Shown in pieces: positions 1-9,235 of a stretch of 13,420 bases of DNA. The notes below the pieces were generated by a model. It was given only the letters and a program-made list of their open reading frames with translations. It searched no databases and had not been told where the DNA came from. A program made the position numbers and the translations under genes. Each line of letters starts with the position of its first letter. Positions within the stretch are counted from its first letter, which is position 1. The DNA is from Muribaculaceae bacterium (GTDB taxonomy: Bacteria > Bacteroidota > Bacteroidia > Bacteroidales > Muribaculaceae), in the NCBI GenBank assembly GCA_016287065.1, contig JAEEVB010000043.1, positions 1 to 13,420 on the forward strand. The letters run 5' to 3'.

Positions 1-1
1 T

Positions 2-973
2 TATTTATATGACGAAGCTATGCCCGACAGTGTGTATCATATAGATATGAGCACGGATTTCGATGGTGACTATGGTGAAGGCTATGTGAATTTTGCCTTT
101 GAACGGCTGCATAAGTTTCACACGATAATGGAACTCGAGACCACAGGCTTGCCCGACAACTTGTTTCTCGCTTTGCAATTGGTACCCGATGGAGATTGTG
201 AACTGATTGCTTGGTGTAGCGGAATGCGCATGTCCCGCCTGAAAGCAGGCGACCCTATGTGGCTACAGGGAACCAGCAATATGTCGATCAGCGACCTTGC
301 CACTGGTGCGCATACGCTCTCGGTTGGAGCCTATAACAGTAGGGCGAAGGCAGCCGTGCAGAGCGGGAACAATGCCACGTTGACGTCGGGTGTCGTGCTG
401 TATGATATCGTTCAGTTTTCCTCGTATGGACCTGATGCCAATGGTGTAATACGACCCGATGTGATGGCACCAGGAAAAACGCTGGTGTCGTCATATAATC
501 GCTATAATCCTAACGATTTGGATAATCCGCGCTGGGTGAACAGTTATGTGACTATAGATGGCGAACGCTATGCCTATGGCAGCAACTTAGGCACGTCGAT
601 GTCGGCACCTGTCGTGACTGGAGCTGTGGCATTGTGGCTTGAGGCGAATCGGCAACTGACGGGTGATGATGTGCGCGAGGTTTTGCGTCAGACGAGCTAT
701 CGCGATAGTTATGTGATGGCAGGTGACCCGCAGCGATGGGGCTTCGGTAAACTGAATGTGACGGCAGGGTTGCACTATGTGATAACTGGCGCCCTGCATG
801 GCGATGTGAATCGTGACGAAAAAGTGAATGTGAGCGATGTGACCGCGCTTATCAATATGATTCTGGAAATACTGCCAACCGATGAACCTGTGGCTGATGT
901 GAATGCTGATGGCAAGGTGAATGTGAGTGATGTGACTGCTCTCATCAACATCATTTTAGGTGTTTTGCAATAA
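2..973 (+). CDS. Secreted subtilisin-like (S8) serine protease with C-terminal dockerin-like tail, 5' truncated
   Basis: The reading frame is open from the window edge, so the N-terminus, signal peptide and the catalytic Asp and His lie outside; 323 residues are visible, numbered here from base 2. The S8 core is clear from the strand SVGAYNSR (107-114), FSSYGP (139-144), RPDVMAPG (151-158) and the catalytic-serine motif GTSMSAP (197-203, nucleophile Ser199). The helix after it (VVTGAVALWLEAN) is typical of the family. Residues 1 to about 100 are probably a beta-rich insertion within the protease domain, as seen in larger Bacteroidetes subtilases (inference). The last 56 residues hold two dockerin-like calcium-binding repeats (268-288 and 299-319), and the protein ends four residues later. 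There is no type IX C-terminal sorting domain. The product is probably an extracellular or surface protease that degrades protein; its substrate is unknown. The fold call is firm, and activity depends on residues that cannot be seen. Confidence 0.9.
   Translation, partial: YLYDEAMPDSVYHIDMSTDFDGDYGEGYVNFAFERLHKFHTIMELETTGLPDNLFLALQLVPDGDCELIAWCSGMRMSRLKAGDPMWLQGTSNMSISDLATGAHTLSVGAYNSRAKAAVQSGNNATLTSGVVLYDIVQFSSYGPDANGVIRPDVMAPGKTLVSSYNRYNPNDLDNPRWVNSYVTIDGERYAYGSNLGTSMSAPVVTGAVALWLEANRQLTGDDVREVLRQTSYRDSYVMAGDPQRWGFGKLNVTAGLHYVITGALHGDVNRDEKVNVSDVTALINMILEILPTDEPVADVNADGKVNVSDVTALINIILGVLQ
803..958 (+). repeat. Two dockerin-like calcium-binding repeats in the protease tail
   Basis: Two 63-base units (803-865 and 896-958) encode 21-residue segments with the pattern DVNxDxKVNVSDVTALINxIL. 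By my count they match at 49 of 63 bases and 18 of 21 residues, so most base changes are silent and the duplication is not recent. Each unit follows the type I dockerin loop-helix layout, with acidic or amide residues at loop positions 1, 3, 5 and 12. The first unit has DEK where the second has the usual DGK. In clostridial cellulosomes such modules bind cohesins. In Bacteroidales they occur on many secreted proteins and their partner is not established, as far as I know. Confidence 0.85.
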
Positions 974-976
974 TCG

Positions 977-1035
977 ATTCAGGCCGATAGTTGAGGCTTA
1001 TAATTGATGTGTATCGAAGTGAGGTGGCCTGGAAT
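977..1035. repeat. Inverted repeat between the protease gene and the ruvA promoter
   Basis: CAGGCC (980-985) is matched by its reverse complement GGCCTG (1026-1031). The pairing extends by ATT (977-979) with AAT (1033-1035) if one G is bulged. Inside the 40-base loop, GATA (986-989) can also pair with TATC (1012-1015). No U tract follows, so this is not a standard intrinsic terminator. It could be a weak 3'-end structure of the protease mRNA, a protein-binding site next to the -33 element, or chance. Confidence 0.25.
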
Positions 1036-1066
1036 TTGGTGGAATAGCAAAAAATGTGTACTTTTG
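1035..1066 (+). promoter_or_regulatory. Bacteroidetes-type promoter for ruvA (and probably sprA)
   Basis: TTTG at 1035-1038 and TACTTTTG at 1059-1066 match the Bacteroidetes primary-sigma consensus (-33 TTTG, -7 TAnnTTTG) exactly, with 20 bases between them, which is the expected spacing. Transcription would start near 1070-1075, leaving a short AT-rich leader of about 20-25 bases before the ruvA ATG at 1095. The leader has no Shine-Dalgarno sequence, as is usual in this phylum. Confidence 0.75.
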
Positions 1067-1094
1067 ATTCTGTTTTTTAAGTAAATAAAAGATT

Positions 1095-1685
1095 ATGCTT
1101 GACTACATAAAAGGCACGATAGCCGAGTTGACGCCTGCTTATGCGGTGCTTGATAACCATGGCATGGGTTATATGCTGAATATTTCATTGACCACCTATA
1201 ACACTATGCAGCCCAAAGGTGTTGGGGCCGAGGGGCAACTCTTTGTCTATGAGAGTATCAGGGAAGATGCCCATGTGCTCTATGGCTTTGCCGGAAAACG
1301 CGAACGAGAACTGTTCCTGCTGTTGATAAGCGTGAGTGGGGTCGGCCCAAATACAGCCCGCATGATACTGTCATCGCTGCCTCCTCAGGAACTTGAGCAG
1401 GCCATAGCATCGGGTAATGTTGCAAGCATGAAATCAGTAAAAGGTGTGGGTGCGAAGACGGCTCAACGCATCATTGTTGATTTGAAGGATAAAATAAAAA
1501 TGCCATCTGTTACGTTAGTAGATAATACGGGGGCTTCAAACGAGACCTTTGAAGAGGCTTTAGCGGCGCTTGTGATGCTTGGATTTAGCCAGGCAGCATC
1601 GCAAAAGGCTCTAAAAAAGCTATTTACGGAGAATCCGTCGGTTTCGGTTGAAGACGCCATTAAACGTGCACTTAAGATGATGTAA
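1095..1685 (+). CDS. ruvA: Holliday junction branch-migration protein RuvA
   Basis: RuvA binds four-way DNA junctions as a tetramer and loads the RuvB hexameric motor, so that junctions migrate during recombinational repair; RuvC then cuts them. The 196-residue length is normal for the family. Domain I (about 1-64) is the OB fold, starting MLDYIKGTIAEL and ending with the conserved EDAHVLYGF (57-65). Domain II carries two helix-hairpin-helix motifs that contact DNA: SVSGVGPNTARMIL (79-92) and VKGVGAKTAQRII (115-127). A flexible linker (about 136-150) leads to domain III (151-196, with ALVMLGFSQ), which touches RuvB. The start is the first ATG after a good promoter and fits the family N-terminus exactly. 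sprA follows 45 bases downstream without an obvious promoter or terminator, so the two are probably co-transcribed. From memory, ruvA next to sprA/sov is a recurrent arrangement in Bacteroidetes. Confidence 0.97.
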   Translation: MLDYIKGTIAELTPAYAVLDNHGMGYMLNISLTTYNTMQPKGVGAEGQLFVYESIREDAHVLYGFAGKRERELFLLLISVSGVGPNTARMILSSLPPQELEQAIASGNVASMKSVKGVGAKTAQRIIVDLKDKIKMPSVTLVDNTGASNETFEEALAALVMLGFSQAASQKALKKLFTENPSVSVEDAIKRALKMM

Positions 1686-1730
1686 AAAATCTCGTGCGCG
1701 CCTGTAACGTGTATTTAAAGAGTAATTAGG

Positions 1731-4700
1731 ATGGCTTTTGGGCTTAAAAAAACTAAAATATTGTTAAAAAGGTCGCTGCTCGCAATGTGTGCAGCAGTGA
1801 TGTGTTTCCAGATAGGCTTTTCACAAACCAAGACTACTGAACCGCGCACGTCGCCTCCGCCTCCAGCACGCCCCGATGGGGTGACCAACCGCTGGACCAA
1901 GGACTCGATGAACTTGCGCTTTGATGTGACCGACAAGTTGTCGCAAAGCTATAGTGACCTGCAGTTTGTGCAAAGCCCTACCGACCTCAAGAATCCGAGT
2001 AACCTGACCACAACAGCCGAATTCGACTATGAAACAGGCCATTATGTGATTCATACCAAAGTGGGTGATAACGACATTATGACCCCATTCTTGCTTACTC
2101 CTGAAGAATACGAGAACATCGCATTGCGCCAGTCGATGCAGGAATACTACAGGCAGAAGAATTCAGAGAGTGCTGAGCAAAAGAAGAATCAGCCTTTCAA
2201 CTTCCTTGACATGCAGTTTGGCTTGGGACCCTTGGAATCGGTGTTTGGACCAGGTGGGGTGCAGCTGAAGACGCAAGGCTCTGTAACCATTAATATGGGT
2301 ATCAAGAGCAACAAGACCGACAACCCTGCTCTGATGGTGTCGGCCCGTCGAAAAACTTACTTTGACTTTGACCAGAAGATACAGGCTACCATCACAGCAT
2401 CGGTGGGTGACAAGATGCGGTTCAACATGACCTATAACACCGATGCAACCTTTGAATTCGATAACAAGAACCTGAAACTTGCCTATGAGGGCAAAGAAGA
2501 TGAAATCATCAAGAATCTCGAGGCCGGTAACGTGAGCATGACCACGGGGTCGTCGCTCATCAGGGGTAGTGCAGCACTGTTTGGTATCAAGGCAAAACTG
2601 CAATTTGGTAAACTGACGGCTACCGCTCTGGTGTCGCAGCAGAACTCGGAGTCGCAGACGGTGAATTCTAAAGGCGGCTCTCAAACGACGCCATTCTATA
2701 TCACTGCCGATGCCTATGACCAGAACAAGCACTTCTTCCTGGGACACTTCTTCAGGGACAACTACGACAATTGGTGCTCAAAACTGCCTCTGGTTGCATC
2801 GGGTATTGAAATTAACCGCATAGAAGTGTGGGTCACCAACAAGCGTGGCAGCTATAACGAGTCGCGCAACCTTGTTGCTTTCATGGATGTTGGCGAGAAC
2901 CAGCATATCCTGAACAACCACTGGGTGGGCGATCCCGCGCAGCCTAATCCGAGCAATACATCGAACAACGAATTGACCGAAATCAAGGAGCAATATCCCG
3001 AAGCACGATATATCAGTCAGATGTCGACTGCCCTTGAACCTTTGCGAGCCTATGGTATTGAGGGTGGCCGTGACTATGAGAAGTTGGAGAGTGCCCGATT
3101 GCTACAGGCGAGTGAATATACCTTGAACAAGTCATTGGGCTACATCTCGCTGAACACGGCACTCAATGCCGACGAGGTGCTGGCAGTAGCCTATCAGTAC
3201 ACTTATCGTGGCAAGACCTATCAGGTGGGCGAGTTCTCGGGCGATATCACATCGACCGACCATTCGCTTTATGTGAAGATGTTGAAAAGCACGACCGTTT
3301 CGCCCAACACGCCTATGTGGCACTTGATGATGAAGAATGTGTACTCGTTGGGAACTTATCAGGTGCAGGAAAAGAACTTCAAGTTGAATGTGAAGTATCT
3401 GAGCGATACCACAGGCACGCAACTGAACTACATTCCTGCTGGCAACATCAATGGCATGCCGCTCATTCAGGTGCTGAACCTCGACCGCCTCGATGCTAAC
3501 AAGGAGTTTAACCGCGATGGTCGTTTCGACTACATCGAGGGTTATACTGTTGTTTCGTCGAAGGGTAGGGTGATATTCCCCGTAGTTGAGCCTTTCGGCC
3601 GTTTCCTCGGCAATGCCATAGGTAGCGAGAGCATAGCCAAAAACTATGTGTATACAGAGCTTTATGACTCGACTCTGACTGTTGCTCGTCAGTATCAAGA
3701 TAAGAACAAGTTTGTGCTTCAAGGTGAGTATCAGGCATCATCGGGCAATACCATCAAGCTGAATGCGATGAATGTGCCCCGCGGATCGGTGATTGTGACC
3801 GCCGGTGGTGTGCCGCTGACTGAGAACAGCGATTATACCGTCGACTACAATATGGGAACGGTAACCATCACCAATCAGAGTCTGATTGATGCCGGTACCA
3901 ACATCAGCGTTTCGCTCGAGAACCAGTCGACCTTCAGTATGCAGCGCAAGACGTTGTTGGGACTTGACCTTGACTATGCCTTCAACAAGGACTTCCACAT
4001 AGGTGGAACCATTATGCACTATGGCGAGAAGGCACTGACCGAGAAGGTGTCGATTGGCGATGAGCTGGTGAAGAACACCATTTGGGGCGTGAATGCGTCA
4101 TATAACACCAAATTCATGTGGCTCACCAATCTGTTGAACAAGATACCGACAGTGAATGCAACTGCTCCTTCTACCTTGAGCTTCAGAGGTGAGTTTGCCC
4201 AGCTGATTCCTCATCAGGCTCGCACTGGTTCGAATGCTGGTAGCTCGTATATCGACGACTTTGAATCAACCCAGTCGGGCATCGACCTGCGTTCGCCTTA
4301 TTCGTGGTTCCTTGCTTCTACACCGTATGACAATGGTGCCAACCCTCTGTTCCCCGAAGCCTCGTTGAACGATAATGTAGACTATGGCAAAAATCGCGCG
4401 CTGCTCTCGTGGTACTATATCGACCGATTGTTTACGCAGCGTAACTCCTCGTTTGTGCCTGGTTACATCAAGAACGACCTAGAACAACTGTCGAATCCCT
4501 ATGTGCGTGATATCCCCTATAGTGAGGTGTTCCCCGGTCGAGAGTTGAACTATGGTGAGGCATCAACTATCCAGACGTTAAACCTCTCATTCTATCCCGA
4601 GGAACGTGGACCCTATAACCTGGATGATGCCAATGTCGACAGCGAGGGTAATCTGCTCAATCCCGAAAAGCGTTGGGGCGGTATCATGCGCAAACTCGAC

Positions 4701-7700
4701 AATACCAACTTCGAGCAATCTAATATCGAGTATATCCAGTTCTGGCTACTCGACCCGTTCCTGGATCCCAATAATCCCAACTATGACGGTGGTGACCTCT
4801 ACTTTAACTTGGGAGAGGTGAGCGAAGACATTCTGAAGGATGGACTTAAATCGTATGAGAACGGTCTTCCTATCAACGATATGGACCAGTCCTATGTGAG
4901 GAATACTACTTGGGGTAAGGTGTCGACCCAGACATCGATGACCTATGCTTTTGATAATGCTGCAGGATCTCGTGTGTTGCAGGATGTGGGTCTGAATGGT
5001 CTTTCTACCAATGAGGAGAAGGTGTATCCAGCCTATCAGACTTATGTGGAAAACTTGCGTAAGAAACTGTCGGCCGATGCTATTGCCCGCATGGAGAGCG
5101 ACCAGTTCTCGCCGCTGAATGACCCTGCTGGCGACAATTACCACTTCTTCAGGGGGTATGACTACGACGAGCAGCGGCTCTCAATTCTTGAACGCTACAA
5201 GCATTATAACGGTACCGAGGGCAATTCGCTGTCGCAGGAAGATGCATCAGACCGTATGTATCAGTCGTCGCGCAGTGTGCCCGACGTTGAAGATATCAAC
5301 CAGGATAATACCTTGAACGAATATGAACGCTATTTCCAGTATAAGGTCTCAATCAGGCCCGAAGACCTGGAAGTGGGCAAGAACTTCATCGTCGATAAGC
5401 AGAATGCAGTGCAACGCACACGCGACGGAAAGGATCAACATGTCACCTGGTACCAGTTCAGCATTCCTCTGCGTCAATATGATAAGAGAGTGGGTTCAAT
5501 CAACGACTTTACCACCATTCGTTTCATGCGCATGTTCATGACTCAGTTCAAGAAACCTACTCACTTGCGTTTTGCAAGCCTTGAACTGGTGCGCGGCGAG
5601 TGGCGAAACTATGATTATAACCTGAATATGCGTGGCGATGCTCCAGCCGATGGTTCCATTAATGTGAACACTGTGAACATCGAGGAGAATGCCTCGCGCC
5701 AGCCTGTGAACTATGTGTTGCCTCCTGGAGTGAGCCGAATCATTGACTCGGGTCAGTCGCAGGTAACCCAGCTCAACGAGCAGTCGATGCAAATGAAGGT
5801 AGAGCATCTGCAGCCTGGCGACGCTCGCGGTGTATATCGCAATTCAGGCCTTGACTTGCGCATCTACAAGCGCTTGCAGATGTTTGTGCACAACGAGGCC
5901 TTTATGGACGATGTGACTGGCCTGAAGAACGGCGATGTGTCGGTCTTTGTGCGCATGGGCTCGGATGTGAAGAATAATTACTACGAATATGAAATACCGC
6001 TGTCGGTGACACCTCCAGGTCATTACAGCACCAATAGCACTGCCGATCGCTTAAAGGTGTGGCCCGAGGAGAATATGCTCGACCTGAACCTGGCATTGTT
6101 GCCTCAGGTGAAGAAGAACCGTAACATGAAGAAGATGGCAGGCGAAGAGGGAGTTTCGTATTATTCACGTTATCTCGAACAAGACCCCGATCATCCTAAC
6201 AACCGTGTGACTGTGATGGGTAATCCGTCGTTGAGCGAGGTCCGCGTTATGATGATTGGTGTTCGCAATAACTCCAACACGACCAAGGATTGTACCGTGT
6301 GGGTAGATGAATTGCGTGTGACCGACTTTGACCAGGATGGCGGTTGGGCTGCCAAGGCAAGCCTGAGCCTGAACATGAGTGATATTGCTACGGTGAATGT
6401 GGGTATGCACAAGGAGACGGCTGGTTTCGGCTCGGTCGATCAAGGCTTGAGTCAGCGTCGCCTCGATAACTACGACCAGTATAATGTGGCTGTTCAGACC
6501 GATATGGGCCGCTTCCTGCCCGAGAAAGTGAAACTGCATGCTCCTGTTTACTATTCTTACAGCAACGAGAAAACTACACCTAAGTATAATCCGCTTGATC
6601 AGGACGTGCTGCTGAAAGACGCTATCGATGCTTGCGATACCAAGGAGCAGAAGGATTCAATCAATTCTTATGCTGTGTCGCGTCACACGGTTCAGAACTT
6701 CAGTGTTTCAGGCTTGAAATTTGATGTCAAGAGCAAGAATTCGATGCCTTGGGATCCTGCCAACTTCACGTTCAGCTACTCGTTTAGCAAGACGCACATT
6801 TCAGATCCCGACAATGTGTATGAGAACACTAACGACTATCGAGGCAGTTTCCAGTATAACTGGGTGCCTTATGCCAAGCCGTTCACGCCGTTCAAGAAAC
6901 TGATTGACGAGAAGAACAAGAACATGAAATTCTTCAGGGAGTGGGAAATTCACTGGTTGCCGTCTTCAATAGCCTTCAGCACCAACATCTCGCGCTATTA
7001 CTACGAGCAGCAGACCCGCAACGAGACCGACATTGACGTTGAACTGCCCGTCTCGGTGAGCAAGAACTTCATGTGGGACCGCCAGTTTGCGATTTCGTGG
7101 AACTTTACCAAATCGTTTAATGTGTCGCTCAACACGCAGACCACGGCTCACATCATGGAACCGATGGGGCAGGTGAACAAGAAACTGTTCCCCGACGAGT
7201 ATCGTGACTGGAAGGATAGCGTATGGCGCAGTATCAAGAGCCTGGGTACTCCTTGGGCCTATAACCAGACGTTCACGGCATCTTATAAGGCACCGTTCAA
7301 TGCCATACCCATCTTGAGCTTCATTACAGCTAATGCATCGTATAATGCTACCTACAACTGGGATCGCGGTACCACCATCGACGGTTCGTTCTCTGGACAC
7401 ACGATTGCCAACCAGTCGTCGCTTAATCTGGATGGCCGTTTCAACCTCGACCAGCTGTATAACAAGATACCGTATCTGAAAGATGTGAACAAGCGCTTCT
7501 CATCGTCGGGTGGAGGGTCGAATCGCGATACGAAGAATGCGAAGAAACCCAAGAAGTTCACTCGAGCCTTTAAACTGAATGCTGACACCACCCTTGAAGT
7601 GAAGCATAACATGAATGTGAAGAAGTTGCGAGTGACCGCTACTACATCTGATGGCAAGCGATTCCCGGTGAAATATGAGGTGAAGGACGATAACACCATC

Positions 7701-9206
7701 ATCGTCCAGAACAAGGGTACCGAGAACATCAAGCTGACCATCACTGAACTGACTGGTGGTGACAAAAAGAACTTCTTGTCGGAGTTTGCTCAATACACTA
7801 CTCGCCTTGCCATGTCGGTGAAGAGTGTGAATATCAAGTTCCGCTCCACCCGCCAGCTCTCGTTGCCACAGTTTAGCCCCGAGGTTGGCAACATCTTTGG
7901 ACAGTCGACTCATTATGATGTGATGGCGCCAGGTCTGGACTTTGCCTTTGGTTTCACCGACGAGAGCTATATCGACAAGGCCAAACAGCGCGGATGGCTG
8001 CTGTGCGACGAGAGTATGACCTCGCCAGCCCTCTATGCCAAGACTCAGGAATTTAGTGCCGAGATACAGTTAGAGCCCATCAAGGGGCTGAAGATAACGC
8101 TTACGGGCAATCGCACCGATAACCGCACCAGCCAGCTGCAGTTCATGTATGACGACATGATGACGGTCTACTCGGGCAGTTACACCAAGACTCACATGGC
8201 CATTGCTACCGCCTTGCGCGGTGTGAGCGCCACCAACGGATATCACAGCGCAGCCTTCGACAAGTTCCTTGAAAACATACCGGTTGTGGCCGAGCGTATT
8301 CAGTCGCAATATTACGGTTCTACTTATCCCGACCGTGGCTTTATCAACGGAACCGTTTATGCCAACTCTGAATTCGATCCCGTAAATGGCACTGTGAACC
8401 CCATGAGTTCAGATGTCCTGATTCCGGCATTCATGGCTGCTTATTCGGGCAAGAATCCCAAGAAGGTTACATTGAGCCCCTTCCCGTCGTTGAAGGAAGT
8501 TTTGCCTAACTGGCGTGTGACCTACGACGGATTGTCGAAGTTGCCGTTCTTCAAGAAGTATTTCAAGAGCTTCACGCTCACTCATGCCTATCAGTGTACC
8601 TATCAGGTGGGTTCATACTCGAGCTTCAGCGACTGGGTGACGATAGGTCAAGGCTTGGGCTTCACCCAAGATGCTTTGACGAACAGCCCCGTGCCCTCGT
8701 CGCCTTACAACATCTCGTCGGTCACCCTCACCGAGAAGTTTGCTCCGCTGCTGGGTGTGAATGCAACGCTGAACAACAACCTCACCTTCAATGTCGAGTA
8801 TCGCGACAGCCGCACGTTATCGCTCAACTCGTCGGCCGGTCAGCTTGTCGAGGCGCTTTCAAGGCAGTTTGTGGTAGGTGCTGGCTTCAAGATCGCGAAC
8901 TTCAACACCATACTTAAGATCAAGAGCAAACAAGAGAACGTGAGCAACGATCTGACGCTGAAGTTTGACCTGCAATATAGCAACAACACTGCCCTCATTC
9001 GCAAGATTGACGTGAACACCACGCAGGCCACAAGTGGTACCAAGACGCTGGGCATCAACTTTACAGCCAACTATGTGATGAGCAAGCGCGTGACCATTGG
9101 TGCTTACTTCGATCATCAGGTCAACACGCCGCTGGTGTCGCAGAATGCTTACCCAACGACCAACAGCAATTATGGCATCTCGCTCAATATGTCGCTTGCC
9201 AAGTAG
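1731..9206 (+). CDS. sprA: SprA/Sov, outer-membrane translocon of the type IX secretion system
   Basis: SprA (Sov in Porphyromonas) is the giant outer-membrane beta-barrel through which type IX cargo, recognised by C-terminal sorting domains, leaves the cell. At 2491 residues this copy is full length (known homologues are about 2400-2500). The signal peptide has a basic start (KKTK, KR, residues 6-14), a hydrophobic core (15-30) and likely cleavage at S31/Q32, followed by a proline run (42-45). Family hallmarks include GPGGVQLKTQGSV (173-185), KSNKTDNP (192-199), YFDFDQKIQ (210-218) and SSYIDDFEST (838-847). The second half is rich in alternating aromatic strands typical of a barrel and ends in a strand with the terminal sequence GISLNMSLAK. 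A hydrophilic Ser/Gly then Lys-rich stretch lies at about 1924-1942. The frame is intact throughout. The presence of sprA implies a type IX system, but its partners (PorV, the PorKLMN/GldKLMN proteins) are not in this window. Confidence 0.97.
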   Translation: MAFGLKKTKILLKRSLLAMCAAVMCFQIGFSQTKTTEPRTSPPPPARPDGVTNRWTKDSMNLRFDVTDKLSQSYSDLQFVQSPTDLKNPSNLTTTAEFDYETGHYVIHTKVGDNDIMTPFLLTPEEYENIALRQSMQEYYRQKNSESAEQKKNQPFNFLDMQFGLGPLESVFGPGGVQLKTQGSVTINMGIKSNKTDNPALMVSARRKTYFDFDQKIQATITASVGDKMRFNMTYNTDATFEFDNKNLKLAYEGKEDEIIKNLEAGNVSMTTGSSLIRGSAALFGIKAKLQFGKLTATALVSQQNSESQTVNSKGGSQTTPFYITADAYDQNKHFFLGHFFRDNYDNWCSKLPLVASGIEINRIEVWVTNKRGSYNESRNLVAFMDVGENQHILNNHWVGDPAQPNPSNTSNNELTEIKEQYPEARYISQMSTALEPLRAYGIEGGRDYEKLESARLLQASEYTLNKSLGYISLNTALNADEVLAVAYQYTYRGKTYQVGEFSGDITSTDHSLYVKMLKSTTVSPNTPMWHLMMKNVYSLGTYQVQEKNFKLNVKYLSDTTGTQLNYIPAGNINGMPLIQVLNLDRLDANKEFNRDGRFDYIEGYTVVSSKGRVIFPVVEPFGRFLGNAIGSESIAKNYVYTELYDSTLTVARQYQDKNKFVLQGEYQASSGNTIKLNAMNVPRGSVIVTAGGVPLTENSDYTVDYNMGTVTITNQSLIDAGTNISVSLENQSTFSMQRKTLLGLDLDYAFNKDFHIGGTIMHYGEKALTEKVSIGDELVKNTIWGVNASYNTKFMWLTNLLNKIPTVNATAPSTLSFRGEFAQLIPHQARTGSNAGSSYIDDFESTQSGIDLRSPYSWFLASTPYDNGANPLFPEASLNDNVDYGKNRALLSWYYIDRLFTQRNSSFVPGYIKNDLEQLSNPYVRDIPYSEVFPGRELNYGEASTIQTLNLSFYPEERGPYNLDDANVDSEGNLLNPEKRWGGIMRKLDNTNFEQSNIEYIQFWLLDPFLDPNNPNYDGGDLYFNLGEVSEDILKDGLKSYENGLPINDMDQSYVRNTTWGKVSTQTSMTYAFDNAAGSRVLQDVGLNGLSTNEEKVYPAYQTYVENLRKKLSADAIARMESDQFSPLNDPAGDNYHFFRGYDYDEQRLSILERYKHYNGTEGNSLSQEDASDRMYQSSRSVPDVEDINQDNTLNEYERYFQYKVSIRPEDLEVGKNFIVDKQNAVQRTRDGKDQHVTWYQFSIPLRQYDKRVGSINDFTTIRFMRMFMTQFKKPTHLRFASLELVRGEWRNYDYNLNMRGDAPADGSINVNTVNIEENASRQPVNYVLPPGVSRIIDSGQSQVTQLNEQSMQMKVEHLQPGDARGVYRNSGLDLRIYKRLQMFVHNEAFMDDVTGLKNGDVSVFVRMGSDVKNNYYEYEIPLSVTPPGHYSTNSTADRLKVWPEENMLDLNLALLPQVKKNRNMKKMAGEEGVSYYSRYLEQDPDHPNNRVTVMGNPSLSEVRVMMIGVRNNSNTTKDCTVWVDELRVTDFDQDGGWAAKASLSLNMSDIATVNVGMHKETAGFGSVDQGLSQRRLDNYDQYNVAVQTDMGRFLPEKVKLHAPVYYSYSNEKTTPKYNPLDQDVLLKDAIDACDTKEQKDSINSYAVSRHTVQNFSVSGLKFDVKSKNSMPWDPANFTFSYSFSKTHISDPDNVYENTNDYRGSFQYNWVPYAKPFTPFKKLIDEKNKNMKFFREWEIHWLPSSIAFSTNISRYYYEQQTRNETDIDVELPVSVSKNFMWDRQFAISWNFTKSFNVSLNTQTTAHIMEPMGQVNKKLFPDEYRDWKDSVWRSIKSLGTPWAYNQTFTASYKAPFNAIPILSFITANASYNATYNWDRGTTIDGSFSGHTIANQSSLNLDGRFNLDQLYNKIPYLKDVNKRFSSSGGGSNRDTKNAKKPKKFTRAFKLNADTTLEVKHNMNVKKLRVTATTSDGKRFPVKYEVKDDNTIIVQNKGTENIKLTITELTGGDKKNFLSEFAQYTTRLAMSVKSVNIKFRSTRQLSLPQFSPEVGNIFGQSTHYDVMAPGLDFAFGFTDESYIDKAKQRGWLLCDESMTSPALYAKTQEFSAEIQLEPIKGLKITLTGNRTDNRTSQLQFMYDDMMTVYSGSYTKTHMAIATALRGVSATNGYHSAAFDKFLENIPVVAERIQSQYYGSTYPDRGFINGTVYANSEFDPVNGTVNPMSSDVLIPAFMAAYSGKNPKKVTLSPFPSLKEVLPNWRVTYDGLSKLPFFKKYFKSFTLTHAYQCTYQVGSYSSFSDWVTIGQGLGFTQDALTNSPVPSSPYNISSVTLTEKFAPLLGVNATLNNNLTFNVEYRDSRTLSLNSSAGQLVEALSRQFVVGAGFKIANFNTILKIKSKQENVSNDLTLKFDLQYSNNTALIRKIDVNTTQATSGTKTLGINFTANYVMSKRVTIGAYFDHQVNTPLVSQNAYPTTNSNYGISLNMSLAK

Positions 9207-9227
9207 GTGAGTTTAAGACAAAATCAC

Positions 9228-9235
9228 TATCTTTG
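9228..9235 (+). promoter_or_regulatory. Probable -7 promoter element for the three-gene run after sprA
   Basis: TATCTTTG fits the Bacteroidetes -7 consensus TAnnTTTG and lies in the 81-base gap between sprA and the next gene. No TTTG sits at the expected distance upstream, so the -33 half is poor or absent. A start near 9240 would give a leader of about 45 bases that contains a weak 6-base inverted repeat (TTTTTG 9242-9247, CAAAAA 9261-9266). Read-through from sprA is also possible. Confidence 0.5.

Noticed and set aside
2163..2747. A 194-codon open frame on the - strand inside sprA (and several similar ones along the gene)
   Set aside because: sprA is continuous and strongly family-like across this region; the antisense frames have His/Arg/Leu-rich translations with no recognisable motif and no promoter.
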